This document shows, in pieces, positions 47,526 to 59,298 of a stretch of 64,000 nt of DNA. The notes beneath the pieces were generated by a model. The model searched no databases and was not told the origin of the DNA. It was given only the letters and a program-made list of their open reading frames with translations. Position 1 is the stretch's first letter, and every line of letters starts with the position of its first letter. This DNA is from Dichetophora obliterata (taxonomy: Eukaryota > Arthropoda > Insecta > Diptera > Sciomyzidae): NCBI GenBank assembly GCA_963920525.1, contig OY986439.1:42353485-42417484 (forward strand). The letters run 5' to 3'. A program made the position numbers and the translations under genes.

Positions 47526-49154
47526 AAAACTATTGAATACGATTGTCAATTAGACGAGGAAAGTGATTTTGATATCGGTCCTGAAGATGGAGATGAACAG
47601 AATACTAGAAGAGGAAGACCTACGAAGCCTTTCATTGAGAGTTCCGTCCGCTCTCAAAGAAGAAAACTTCAGAAGATCTCGGAAACTTGTGGAAAAGAGT
47701 TTGGCGAAAAAGCCTGTTTGCAGCAATTAAACTCCGCACGTTGGCACTTGCAATCTGAGATTTTTGAACGTGCATCCAAAGCTAGTCCAAATTGCCTAAG
47801 AAGGGTATTAACTGCCTTTCCAACACCTCAGCTAACACAGGAGAACGACAACGCCACCAAGTGCTTATCTCCTGGTTCAGCATTGGCATTCTTCATAAAT
47901 ACTAAAATGACAAAACAGCAATATGAAGAGGTGAGATGGCCATCGGTGTACACTGCTACCCAAATTACAGAACCATTGTAACTGCGAAAGACCGCTGAAT
48001 GCCTCAAATGGAAAAAGGAAATATAACAGAAGCCTTAGCTTAGGTTTAATTGCAATCTTTGTTGGACCACACTGTTGAGCGAATACTGAAAACAATGCCA
48101 GAAGAGCATAATCCATCAAGCTCTGCAGTGGAAATTTACAGCTGATCTCTTAATGGGGCGGCGATGGCTGATCGGCACAAAAAGAGTACAAGCAAACTCT
48201 TGAAAAAGGCGTAAGCGATGCGCATATGTTTATGGTGTCTTCAGTACCCCTTCGGCTGGTTGACTGCATTACTACTGAAGGAGCCTATGAAGAAACATCA
48301 ACTTCCAAAGCAGCAAGTAGGAACAGGCAGTCTGCGAATATATGGAAAAATCCGAGTCCTTTATCTACAAAATACTGCAGACCAGTGAAATTCGCCTTTC
48401 ACAAAGAAACTACGGAAATCATTAAGGAAGAAGTAGCGGTCATTATTATGGAAATAGACACTTTGGAAGATTCCGTCTTAACTAAACTAAACTAACTAAA
48501 ACTATACGGGAAGAAAAAAAAACAGATTCAAGTTGAGTTCCGCAAAGTGGGGTTCATTGTTGACACCCGGAAGTTTGGAACTGGTAGCAGCAACGATGGC
48601 AACACAGCCAGGAGATTTTTTGCTGATCCCCCCACACTACATCAAAAATCACTGAAATTGATGAGGTCTTCATATCAATGTTGCGAACCATCTTACAGGT
48701 TATAAGCTGCAATGAGCATATACGAGCAGAGCGTTTTGGACAGTATATAAAGGAAATAACAGAAATATACAGTAAATTATATCCTTGGCGTGCCATGTCT
48801 CCAACACTGCATAAAGTTTTAATGCATGGCGAACAAATCATAAAGTATCATATCCTACCTATTGGAGAACTATCAGAAGAAGCGCTGGAGTAAAGAAATA
48901 ATGATTATAGGTTCTATAGGGAACATAAAACACGAAAGTTTTCAAAGCAAAAAACAAATGAGGACCTATTTCGGATGCTTATGATATCATCTGATCCATT
49001 TATATCTAGTTTCAGAAATGCAAAGAAAATCGCACATAGTCCCTTAAGTAAAGAAGCAAGAGATTTAATTGTTCAACCAACTTATGAATTTTTTAATAAA
49101 ATTGATATCAAAAATCAATTTATAAATACTTTGATAAATTATACTTTTTGTTAA
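47526..49154 (+). pseudogene. RAG1/Transib-like transposase relic
   Basis: Three blocks are readable. 47526-47981: RRGRPTKPFIESSVRSQRRKL (basic GRP start), LSPGSALAFFINTKMTKQQY and WPSVYTATQ. 48140-48495: DAHMFMVSSVPLRLVD, IWKNPSPLSTKYCRPVKFAF and HKETTEIIKEEVA. 48540-49154: TRKFGTGSSNDGNTARRFF, YSKLYPWRAMSPTLHKVLMH, LPIGELSEEALE, then YREHKTRKFSKQKTNED and LMISSDPFISSFR. The order matches an unnamed arthropod family. I infer RAG1/Transib kinship because CRP..F.F.KET, and the acidic SEEAxE..N..(Y/F)...R....R block, parallel RAG1 sequence around its second half and its last catalytic Glu. About 200 residues, including the zinc-binding centre, are deleted near 48500, and many stops occur. Confidence 0.6.
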
Positions 49155-49237
49155 GACATATACAATGTTAAAACAATTCAACAAAACATTCTATCGGTAT
49201 CTCTATGTCAAATCAGCCGCTTTTCGAAACTCACATA

Positions 49238-50890
49238 CAGTGTTGCGCAAAACAATAGCAACAAAATCAGTGCACTGCTACAAAATCGTGTATCTTTTTA
49301 AATATTGGGACACACAAAAATGATTATAGGAACTAAAGCATATATTCATACATCATATTAAAAACAAATCATATTCAAATTTGGTTTGGTTTTTTTTTTA
49401 TTAAATCAAAAAATAATATGACTGCATTCAATTTGCCTGAGAGCAAAACAAAAGCAACATAATTAATATTGATCCCTTATTCTTGATAGCCGCTGCACAT
49501 TTGAGTGGCATCGACTCTATTCAAATAGATAAGTGGATATTAGGTATTTGTTCTCAAATAAGTTTCAGGGATTCATACAGTGTAGTTTTATTGGAAAATC
49601 TTTGACCAAAAACTTTTATCTTAAAAATTCCATAAATATTTTTTAATGGAATTCAAGTCATTGTGCTTGTGCTGGCCATTCAAGGACTTGAATCCCATTG
49701 CCTCTAATGTAATCATTGAGTGTGCCTTGGGTTGTTGTCAGGCTGAAACGTTCACTGAAGCGACATATTCTACTCTGCATGTGGTCGCACCTTGTTTTCT
49801 AAAATGTCTGTATATACAAATCGATCAATAATTTCATCGATTTTTTGAAGTGGTTCAACTTCATTATATGAAAAACAAGTCCAGACCATAATACCACCGT
49901 CTTCGTGCTTACAATTTATTTTGCAGTTTCGGGCTTCAAGTCGTGCACCTGGGCGGCTCCGTAACGTTCACATCCCATCTGAATTAATCAAGTTGAACTT
50001 TGGTTCATCGCTAAAAAACGGTTTTACATTTTTGAACGGCCCAATTTAGGTGCTATTTTGCAAAACTGAGTTTTAAAAAATTATAAATTGCAGCTCGTTG
50101 TCACAATTTCAGACAGAATTGTTTAAACTATAACACCTCACCTTTTTTTTATGCTGAGATGTAAGCAAAGGTTTCTTTGCCGGTCTGTAACTTCCTAAAT
50201 TGTTATCAACGGTTCGTCTGCGAACAGTGCTTTGATGGATATCTAAATCAAGTGTTACAACAACCTCTTTTGATGTGGCAAATGGATTTCGTTTGAACAC
50301 TCCACAAATGTTCCTGTCATCACACAGAGATGTCTTCCGCGGACGCCCTCTTTAATGTACCGTTCTTACGTCTTTTGTGATGGTATATTTATTTATTAAT
50401 ATGCAATTTATTGACCGATTAATATCAAACTGTTTCACGTTAGAAATTTCTGAATTTTTCTTTTTATATTCGGAAAAAAATTTGTAATTTTGGAGCTTCA
50501 AAGTATTTATAATGTGCCATTATAAATGGAATAGTCAAGGCCACTACTAGCGCAAAAACAAAACTAAACTTAAATGTTTATGACTCACAAATAACAGGTG
50601 CTTAACAATAACGGAACTTTTACCAATAATTTTTGGAACTTCTGCTCTCTTTTTACTTTTTGCAAGTTTTGTTGCTTTTGTTTTGCTCTCAGAAAAATTG
50701 AATGTGGGCACATTAATTTTAAATTTAGTAAAAAAAACCAAACCAAATTTGAATATAATTTGTTTTTCATATGATGTATGGATATATGCTTTTGATTCTA
50801 TAATCATTTTTGTGTATCTCCAACATTTAAAAATATACACGATTTTGTAGCAGCGCACTGATTTTGTTGCTATTGTTTTGCGCAACACTG
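49238..50890 (-). mobile_element. Tc1-like element with ~220-bp inverted repeats, nested in the foldback element
   Basis: The ends are CAGTGTTGCGCAAAACAATA (49238) and its exact inverse at 50890. Pairing continues for about 220 bp (to 49459 and from 50671). TA flanks both sides (49236-49237 and 50891-50892). The uninterrupted target is preserved in the solo foldback copy. Long inverted repeats recall Minos- and S-type Tc1 elements. Length 1653 bp, as expected for Tc1 elements. Confidence 0.92.
49600..50360 (-). pseudogene. Tc1-like transposase, degenerate
   Basis: The N-terminal half reads KRGRPRKTSLCDDR (AT-hook-like GRPRK linker between two helix-turn-helix units), NPFATSKEVVVTLDLDI and STVRRRTVDNNLG, then PAKKPLLTSQHKKK, open from about 50350 to 50109. 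The catalytic half, in shifted frames, has FSDEPKFNLINSDG (first Asp), RPGARLEARNCKI, KHEDGGIMVWT and a faint FQPDNNPRHT (second Asp, normally QQDN-P-H), after which it dissolves into stops. Normal proteins are about 340 residues. It would bind the terminal repeats and cut at TA sites; it is inactive here. Confidence 0.8.
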
Positions 50891-50927
50891 TATCTGTAAA
50901 AATTTGGTACTTTGCACGTGGATAGTA

Positions 50928-52173
50928 AAGAGTGTTTTTTATAGAGTGATACAAGTTTAAATCATAATAAAGCATAGTAATATATTTTTAATATCAATGA
51001 AACGAGAAAATTCTAAGACAATAATGTTTAAATATGGTTTCGGCCATGTGGCCGCCACGGCTGGCGCGTACAAGGCGCAATCTGGAACACTAATTTTTAC
51101 AAACTTTTAGCAGCATTTGCGGCCGTATCTCGCCGATAACTCTTCGAATGTTGATTTTCTGGTGACTGGGGTGACTTTACATAACCCCAAAGAAAATAAT
51201 CCAATGGAGTTAAATCACACGACCTTGGGCGCCAATTAATTGGGCCATTTCGTGAAATTATTTTTTGTCAAAAGTTTCCTTGAGTAAATCAATTTTAGCG
51301 CCCGCTGTGTGGCATGTGGCTCCGTCCTGTTGGAACCACATATCAGCAAGATTAATGCCAGCTAATTGAGTTACGAAAAAACTTCAAATCATGTTCCTAT
51401 ACCGTTCACCATTGACAGTAACATTCTGACCGTCATCGTTTTTGAAGACATATGGGCCAATGACTCCGCCAGCCCATAAAGCGCACCAAACATAATTTTT
51501 TGTGGATGTAATGGTGTTTCAACAAAGGCTTGTGGATTTTCCTCACTCCAAATACGACAATTCTGTTTTTTGCGTACCCATTCAACCAAAAATGGGCCTC
51601 ATCGAAAAATAAAATTTTCCATGAAAATTCAAAATCAATATTAATTTGTGCTTCAGCCCATTTGCCGAATTGACGGCGCATACGATAGTCGTTTGGCTTT
51701 AATTCCTGCACAAGTTGAATCTTGAAAGATCTTTTCGTAAAATCTTCCATAAAGTGGAAGAACACAACCCCAGTTGCTGAGAACGGCGACGAATTGATTG
51801 ATTAGGAATCTTCAATGCTTTCCTGTTCAGCGGCTACAGATTCTTCAGTGCGCACTGTTCGGCGTCTCACGGGATGCACATTATCAGTAACAGTAAATGT
51901 GGTCCGAAAACCATCTATTGGTCTTCGAATTAGCAGCTCTGAAGGACGATTATGTACGCCATAAAATGGATGAAGTGCACGATAAGTTTGACGAACAGAA
52001 CCATTATTTTGATTAAAAATTTCCAGAATTTGCACTCGTTTTTCTAGTGTCAGTCGATCCATAATGAAATGTCAAAGCAAACTAAAAAAAAGCAACTATC
52101 AGCTGTTAAATGGGTGGTCAAATAAAGCAGTGACGCCAACTCAAAGTTGTATTACTCTATAAAAAACGCCCTT
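50928..52173 (-). mobile_element. mariner-type element nested in the foldback element
   Basis: The ends AAGAGTGTTTTTTATAGAGT (50928) and, reversed from 52173, AAGGGCGTTTTTTATAGAGT differ at two positions. TA flanks both sides (50926-50927 and 52174-52175). Removal restores GCACGTGGATAG-TA-CTTTAA, which is what the solo foldback copy has. Length 1246 bp. Confidence 0.92.
51010..52062 (-). pseudogene. mariner-type transposase, broken
   Basis: The start codon is at 52062. The N-terminus reads MDRLTLEKRVQILEIF, NNGSVRQTYRALHPFYG, RRPIDGFRTTFT and VRRRTVRTEESVAA (first DNA-binding half, 86 codons, then a stop). After a deletion of the second helix-turn-helix, the frame at 51765-51433 gives FKIQLVQELKPNDYRMRRQF and KILFFDEAHFWLNGY (first catalytic Asp). 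A shifted frame gives KQNCRIWSEENPQAF and ETPLHPQKI. The region of the second Asp (QQDGATCHT in relatives) is reduced to a garbled trace, and the C-terminal half has several stops. The family is the insect mariner branch with LVQELKPND and SDEAHFWLNGY. The relic at 7439-7860 belongs to the same branch. Confidence 0.85.
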
Positions 52174-52744
52174 TACTTTAAAAAAATAAAAATATTTGCA
52201 TATTTTTTTATAATTTTCACTTTGTTTTGCACATTATACACAGTGAAAAATTAAACAGAAAAACAAAAATTGTCATTCGGACATGTACTTAAACAACTAT
52301 ATCTTTTAAACTGTTAGTCCTGCAAGAAAAAATTTGAGACATATTTTAAAGATCTTAAATTGATCTTCTTTGTGGTGTCCTCTTTACAAACACTTTCGTG
52401 AAAAACTTTAAATTTTTTGACCACTAAAAATTTCATTCACATGTTTCATATTCAGCACCACTATTTTTTGGCACTTTGAAAATATTATCGTATTGCGGCA
52501 TTAATTCTTAATACATTCTCAAAATTTGATATTGAAGAATCAATGTTTACTATTTTAGACGAAATTTTCAAAAACTGACTACTCAATTTCTAAGTACAAA
52601 ATACTTTAATTTTTAATTAAAAATGGCTTTTTTAGTATTTTTTTACTAAACTAGGTACATATCGTCGCTGCGCCAATAAAAATAGTTATTTGTTTTTCAG
52701 TAACTTTTCAGGAGAGCAAAAAAACAAATTTTTTTCAGAGGATT

Positions 52745-52950
52745 TCTGGTACTGCGAGCAATAACTGTTTTTGATCACTTCTTAATCATAAGACTTATAA
52801 AAACAGCAAATGCAGAAATGTGGGTAATAGATAGTGCACACAAAAAATCTCTTCAGTATATATCTTTTGCCCACATTTCTGCGTTAACAGTTTTTCATAT
52901 CTCTTTTGATTTAAAAGGCATCAAACCCAGTTATTGCTCGCAGACAGGGA
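52745..52950. repeat. ~200-bp palindrome at the inner end of the left foldback arm
   Basis: CTGCGAGCAATAACTG (about 52752) is mirrored by CAGTTATTGCTCGCAG (about 52931). An inner pair, GCAGAAATGTGGG / CCCACATTTCTGC, lies near 52811 and 52880. ATTGCTCGCAGTAC also closes the right arm at about 53726. It may be a small nested element or part of the family's own centre. Confidence 0.6.
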
Positions 52951-53249
52951 TGAAAAAATTAAAATTAATTGTTATTTTAACACCATGAAAATCATCTAAA
53001 TCGTCATTCACTACAAATCATTACTACAATACAATAAATTTTTCTTCAAAAGCATATTTTTTTATATAAGTACGAATAGTTTCAAATAAAAAATTAATTA
53101 AAATCCTTAAAAATTCATTGACTATTAATATAGAATAATTAATATAAAATTGAATAGATGTATTATTAAAGGTAAAACATTATTTAAATTAATTATAGCT
53201 TGAAATAAATACAAGACAGACTAGAATTTAATAAGAAGGTACTATTTTA

Positions 53250-53443
53250 CCTCAAGGAAGACAAAACGTTTAATTTTTCAGTAAAAACTGCAGAATAGTA
53301 GAATAATTTTAATAATAATCTTTTTGTTATAAATTGTACATAAATAATGTTGTTAATTTATACTTATATGTTGTACTGTAAAAGAGTTCAGTTCTTATTT
53401 GTACTTATGGTATATGAAAATAAATAAATAAATATATAAATAA
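53250..53443 (+). mobile_element. LINE 3' end fragment in the foldback centre
   Basis: TTGTACTGTAAAAGAG, TTCTTATTTGTACTTATG and then AAATAAATAAATAAATA parallel the 3' end of the LINE at 9676 (TTGTACTTACTAAAAAGAG, then a (TAAA)n tail). No coding part is present. Confidence 0.45.
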
Positions 53444-54269
53444 ATTTTTCTGAACAGCAATATTTTTCATTTGAACTGCACTTGGCGGCAAACAGCAAGA
53501 AACAAAGAAAACATAAAAGTCCACTTACGTCATTATTGATACATTTTGTTAAGTTGAAATTAAGTTTTAATCTGAACTTGAATCTCTTGCCAACTAAAAT
53601 TTTCAATTGTGAAAAAACGAGTAAACTAAAACTGTTATTTTTGGCATAAAAATAAAAGAAAATCGTCAAGTCATAATTAAATTCAAAAATCGTCAAAATG
53701 ACGTCAAATCCGTAATGTTCGCAACATTGCTCGCAGTACTAGATATGATCTAAAAAAATTGGTTTTTTGCTCTCCTGAAACGTTTGTGAAATCATAAAAC
53801 TGTTTTTGTTGGCGCAGCGATGGTATGTACCTAGTTTAGTAATAAAATATTAAAAATTTAATTTTTAATTAAAAAATTAAAGTATTTAAAAATTGTGTAG
53901 TCAGTTCTTGAAAAATTCGTTTAAAATAGTAAATATTGATTCTCCAACATCAAATTTTGAGAATGCATTTCATACGAATGCCTCAATACGATAATATTTT
54001 CAAAGTGCTGAAACAATAGTAGAGGTGCTGACCATGAAAAATGTGAATAAACTTTTTAGTGGTCAAATAAATTTAAAATTTTTCACAAAAGTGTTTGTAA
54101 AAAAGGACACCACAAAGAAGACCACTTCAAGATCTTTAAAATATATCTTAACATTTTTTTGTAGGATTAACGGTTTAGAAGATATAGTTGTTTGAGAACA
54201 TGATTGAATGACAATTTTATATTCTGATTTTCACTGATTTTCACTGATTTACAAATAATATTTCTGATT

Positions 54270-55370
54270 TTTAACCGACTTCAAAAAGGAGAAGGATCTC
54301 AAGTTGGTTGGTTTTTTTTTTATGTATGTACATCGATAACTCCAAAAGTACTTGCCCGATTGCCACAATTTGTTGTCAACAGATAGAGATATTAGACGCG
54401 GAGGTGCTTGTCTAAAAAAGTGGGCAATGTTCGCCACAGGGGCGTGGCAGTATAAGAAACACTTTGTGTATAGAATAACATTAACACTAGAGAACTGAAA
54501 TTTAGTACAGGAGTTGGCACAAATATTAAAGTTTATGTTCAAAAAAGTAGGCGTTATTCGATAAAGGGCATGGCAATATTATAAAAACGGTTTAACTCTA
54601 AAAATATTGACACTAGGGTACTGAAATTAGGTACAGGGGTAGGCATAATTATAAAATCTTACTGTGAAGAAAGTGGGTGTTGTTGGACAAAAGGGCGTGG
54701 CATGTAAGAAAAATACTGTATCTCAGTTAATATTGACACTAGGATACTGGAAATTGGTACAGGGTTAGGAACAATTATCACAAATTATAGTCAAAAAAGT
54801 GGGCGTAATTAAATAAAGGGCGTGTCAATATAATAAAAACGCTGTAACTCGAATAATATTGACACTAGGATACTGAAATTAGGTACAGGGGTAGGCATAA
54901 TTAAAAAATCTTACTGTAAAGAAAGTGGGCGTTGTTGGAGAAAAGGGCGTGGCAAAATAAGACAAATACTGTGTCTCAGTTAATATTGACACTAGGGTAC
55001 TGAAAGTTGGTACAGGGTTAGGAACAATTATTACAAATTATGGTCACAAAAGTGGGCGTTATTCGATAAAAGCGTGGCAATATAATAAAACCGCTGTATC
55101 TCGAATAATATTGACACTAGGCTACTGGTAATTAGTACAAGGGTTGGAACAATTATTACAAATTACGGTCAAAAAAGTGGGCGTTCTTCGACAAAGGTGT
55201 GGAAATATTAAAAAAAAGCCATAACTCGAATAATATTGACGCTAGGATACTGAAATTAGGTACAGGGGTAGGCATAATTATGAAAATTTAAGGTTTAGAA
55301 ATTAGGCATTACTGAACAAAAGGGCGTGGAAATATAAGAAAAATACTGTTTTTCAGTTAAAAGTAATTTA
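54270..55370. repeat. ~126-bp tandem array with alternating unit types, inserted in the right foldback arm
   Basis: A leader starting CCGACTTCAAAAAGGAGAAG (about 54275) precedes units starting at 54420, 54547, 54673, 54799, 54925, 55052, 55177 and 55301 (the last partial). Spacing is 124-127 bp. Each unit begins GTGGGCGTT and contains GGGCGTGGCA, ATTGACACTAGGATACTG and GGTACAGGG. Units 2 and 4 share one tail (TAGGCATAATTA...TCTTACTGT). Units 3, 5 and 6 share another (GGAACAATTATTACAAATTA). This gives a dimeric higher-order pattern of about 252 bp. Confidence 0.9.
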
Positions 55371-55599
55371 AAATTATTTTTTACTTTGTAGTGGTTTTGA
55401 AATTGGTTTTTTCTTTTTTTTTTTTTTTTTGTTAAAAAGTTTTTTCTTAACTTTTCACTGCAAAAAATAAAAAATTTTAAAAAAGTATGCAAAAATTTTT
55501 TGTTTTTCAAATTTTATCGACATGCATTTGAAAAAAATCGAAATCGCCAAAATCAGTTTATGAACAAAAGCTTTCGATATGACATGGAATCACCGCTAT

Positions 55600-57989
55600 A
55601 CAAAAATAAAACCTTTATATGTAAAAATTTTTTACATTTGAAAATTTAAAAAAACCATATTAAAAAAAAATAGAGAAGAGAAAACCGCAGAAATTATATC
55701 AAGTTCTCATACAAATATCAAGTACATATTTTATCGTTAAGCTGCAAAAAAACAAAAAAAAATTGCTATATATTTACCAGTCTACCTCCCATACAAAGTA
55801 GCGTCATCTATATGGTAAAGGCTTCATACATGCCATAGTTTTTGAGATATTGCCTTGAAACTTGGCACACATCTTCTCCTTTATAAAGTAAAAACATCTT
55901 TAAAGATGATTCAAACCGGATATGAACCACGCCTACAATGCGTTGCATGGCATAACATATAAAAACATTTTCAAAAAAATTAACTTCTACCCAAAAAAAA
56001 ATAACAAACGAAATTTCAGGAAATATTTTGATACCTCATATTAAAGGGCTTAGTTTTTTCTTGCCAAAAAATGCTTAAAAAGCTTTTTATTCGCTTAGAA
56101 GTTATAGATTTTTTAATGTTAAATGCCAAAAAACTCACTTTTTGCACCTCTGTGCGTTGTATCAAAATATACCTTTTTTTTGGCATTCCCATGACTGTTG
56201 GTCCGCGAAAAAATTTTTAAAATCTCAAAGTCCGTGTTAGGTTTTCTAAACAATAAACCAATCTAAGAACAAAATTTCAGCCAATTCGCAGCTGGTACCT
56301 TTATTGCACTTCAATGTGAAAGGCGCCTAATAATAATAAAAATATTTCAGTATCATTTCCATAAGAAGCATTCAAAAATATGCCAGCATCATCATTTTAC
56401 TCTGACAAGGGTTCTCCATAAAGATCTCTTAAATTTTATGGGTTTTCAGCATTTCTTACTTGACCTCAACATTGTCATCACGCAGCATTCCACCGCTAAA
56501 CGAGCTCAACAACGGACAAAAACAACAAGGGAACAAAATATATAAACTTTGAATTGTATGCAACCATGGTGTGTTTATATGCCAAATGCGGTTGTTGTTT
56601 TTGGTGCTTACAAATTGCAACAATAGCAGCAACATTTTTGTGGGTTTGTTGGCAATAAAGGACGCGGCAATACTGCTAACCGCTTTTAATTTTAGTAGTC
56701 AGTAAGAGAATTTTTCAGTTTTACTGTTATTATTTTGCTAAACTTGTTGTTACGCCAATTACGGCAGCAGCAACAACAACCTCAATTGTCAAAACACAGC
56801 GATGACGTTGACGCTTTAACTATAATAGCACTTTGGTGGCAGGCAGTTACAGTTGTTTTTTTATGCTTCTCGTACATAAAACCAAACAACCACAAAAAAC
56901 ATACCACCCTGCTAAAATGTTTCTAACTATTTTTTTTTTTTTTTTTTTTTGTTTGTGTGTCTTTTTGAAGAACAACAAATGTTGAATGAAGTTGGTCGCT
57001 TTTATGCTAATTAAATGGTAAAAAAATAAAACCAAGGTCATTTTAGATAAAAATCGAAAGAAAAGAAGTTGTTCTCGCTAAAAAGTTTTTAATATATATA
57101 TATAAATATTTTTTGCTATGAATTGAAATTTTTTTTAAAATTATAGCAAATTAAATAATTTTTTACTTATGTGTTGCTGTTTCTTTTGTTTATTGTTTTT
57201 GGTCTTGTGCTTGTTTTGTGAAGGAATTTTATTTCTTTTCAGAAACAACAAATATCCAAGCAAAGCTAAAAGACAACACAATGTGCAGAAAGGTAAATAA
57301 TATTGAAAATTATCTACGCATAAATCATTTCAGTTGATACTAAAATAGTATCAGAATAAACAAAGTGCGCCAAATGCTGGAGGCTGTCGAAGATTGAACA
57401 TTATTCAAAGCGGATAAATTATAAAACCACATGTCGATGATAGATATTTGCTTACAATCGTACCTACATAACTTTAACAATCTGTATTTAGAATAAGCTG
57501 CTTTTAGCAAATTTTATTTTATATTCTATGGGACAGTGGGGAGTTGCGAAGCACGGCCATAGATGTAGCTGAGCAGTAGTTTGATAGCTCTTACCTACTG
57601 TCAACATTTTTTCAACTAATATCTCAATTTTGTACTAGCACTTGTCCCGATAGCACACTTTTTTCACACACAAAATAATCAGCAATGTTTAGGCTTTCGA
57701 TGTTCAAAAGGATTGATGAAAAATATTCGATGTGTTACTGACGCGGTGGCAATTTTAATATAGGTGAGAATGGAGAGAAATAAAGCGTATCAATTGGTGA
57801 GATTTGAAGCACGGCAAATATGACAGATGTCAACCTGAAATCGTATTTTACTTGCGTATTACGCATATTTTGTAAAAAATTCGAATGTATGGAGCAATTC
57901 CATGGATTTTTTCAATAAATTTTTTTTTTTGTGGTTTTTTCTAACGAAAACTAAATAATTCAACTCAAGGAGTTGACAAACATAAAAAA
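55600..57989. other. AT-rich stretch without a recognisable gene
   Basis: It includes poly-T (56932-56950) and CAACAA-rich simple sequence. Frames such as 56735-56926 are low-complexity (QQQQQ). No coding motif found. Confidence 0.45.
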
Positions 57990-59069
57990 CTAGCTGAACC
58001 CGGTGTGCTTCGCTACCCCCTCGTATAAAATAAAATTAAAAGTATTTATATATTTACAAAAATTTATTTATTTAATTTAATTATTGCAATGCTTCGCCTC
58101 TTTTTTTGTTGTAAACCAATTAGAATTCAGCACTGAATCGCATGTAATTTGCTTCATGCTCCCCCTTTTTATTTTTAGACCAATCAAAAAGCAGCAATTA
58201 CACAATCAGCTGTTTCGCAGTCAGTTGTGGGAGAATGAGAATGGGGTTACCCCACTCTCTATTTTAATTAACACGTATTATAAAATCAGCTGTTTTGAAG
58301 ACAATGGTGGAAGAAAGAGAATGGGGCTACCCCACTATTTTAATTAATATGTATTTTAAATTTGTGGGAAAGCCGTTAATAAACGTAGTAAAAAAGTAGG
58401 TGCAGAAGTGTGCATGGTCGAAAAATATTATCATGTAATAAGTATTCCTGAGTCAAAGCTGAACGCTGTGAAAATTTAAGATCGGTTATCAGGTCCAGCC
58501 TCCAATATATCGCAAACAAAGGGGCGTACTCCGCCCACTTTTCTTTTGGTATGTATTTCTATTCATGCCAATACCATATATAACAAATACTGCCGCCGTT
58601 GGTCAAAAAATGCCCAAGATATGACGATTTTAAATTTTAGGTTATATGGTCGAGGCCACGCCCCTTCGTCCACTCACAACTTTATAAAGTCAAGACTATT
58701 GTGAAAATTTAATGACGATCGGTCCAGTAGTTAAGACTATATTGCGATTTTTAATTTTCCTAAAAAGGGGCGTGGTCCCACCCACTTTTCTCCTGGTACG
58801 TATTCCTAACTATGCCAATACCATATGTACCAAATAGCATCAACGTAGGTCAAAAAATGCCCAAAATATGGCGATTTAAATTTTTGGGTTATATGGGCAG
58901 TGCCACGCCCCTTTGTCCAATAAAAACTTCATATAGCCTATTATTCTTTCCAGAGTCATAGTAAAATGCTGTGAAAGTTTCAGGAAGATCGGTCCAAGGG
59001 TTTGGCCTCCTATAAAGCACAAACAAACAAACAAACAGACAGACAGACATTCATTTTTATATATATAGA
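57990..59069 (-). mobile_element. Helitron (non-autonomous)
   Basis: On the minus strand it starts TCTATATATATAAAAATGAA at 59069, followed by GTCTGTCTGTCTGTTTGTTT. It ends GAAGCACACCGGGTTCAGCTAG at 57990, with A before TC and T after CTAG. The interior has two diverged copies of a roughly 260-bp unit (about 58480-58735 and 58715-58985). Each has GGGGCGT...CCACTTTTCT, ATGCCAATACCATAT, GGTCAAAAAATGCCCA and GCCACGCCCCTT. No Rep/helicase frame. Same family as 16473-18558. Confidence 0.85.
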
Positions 59070-59298
59070 TTGAAAGCAGATTAATTATAATTAAAGTAAA
59101 ATGGGGCGAAAAAGGGGGATTTGGTAATAAAAAAATCTATGGCGACCTTACCTGTAGATAAAAAGTATATAAAACTTTAGGTAAATACATATTACAAAAA
59201 AAGTATTTATATACTACCAGCAATATACTACCAAATAAAAAATAATCCGTTGGAAGGAACAAATTTGTACAGAGAACAAAAAGTTTAAAACTTAAATT

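Larger units (their letters stand above)
49195..55595. mobile_element. large foldback element of the CGGT...ACCG family, with nested insertions
   Basis: The left end CGGTATCTCTATGTCAAATC and right end (read inward) CGGTGATTCCATGTCATATC match the solo copy at 22374-23065. CTAT flanks it exactly on both sides (49191-49194 and 55596-55599), a 4-bp duplication. Left-arm pieces are 49195-49237, 50892-50927 and 52174 to about 52760. The right arm runs from about 53715 to 55595 and is interrupted near 54270-55370. Arms are over 600 bp once insertions are removed, longer than in the solo copy. Paired landmarks include AGGAGAGCAAAAAA/TTTTTTGCTCTCCT and GGCGCAGCGA in both arms. No own transposase frame is visible in the centre. 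Confidence 0.85.

Noticed and set aside
47295..47549. 84-codon minus-strand frame
   Set aside because: It opposes the start of the RAG1/Transib-like relic and shows no motif of its own.
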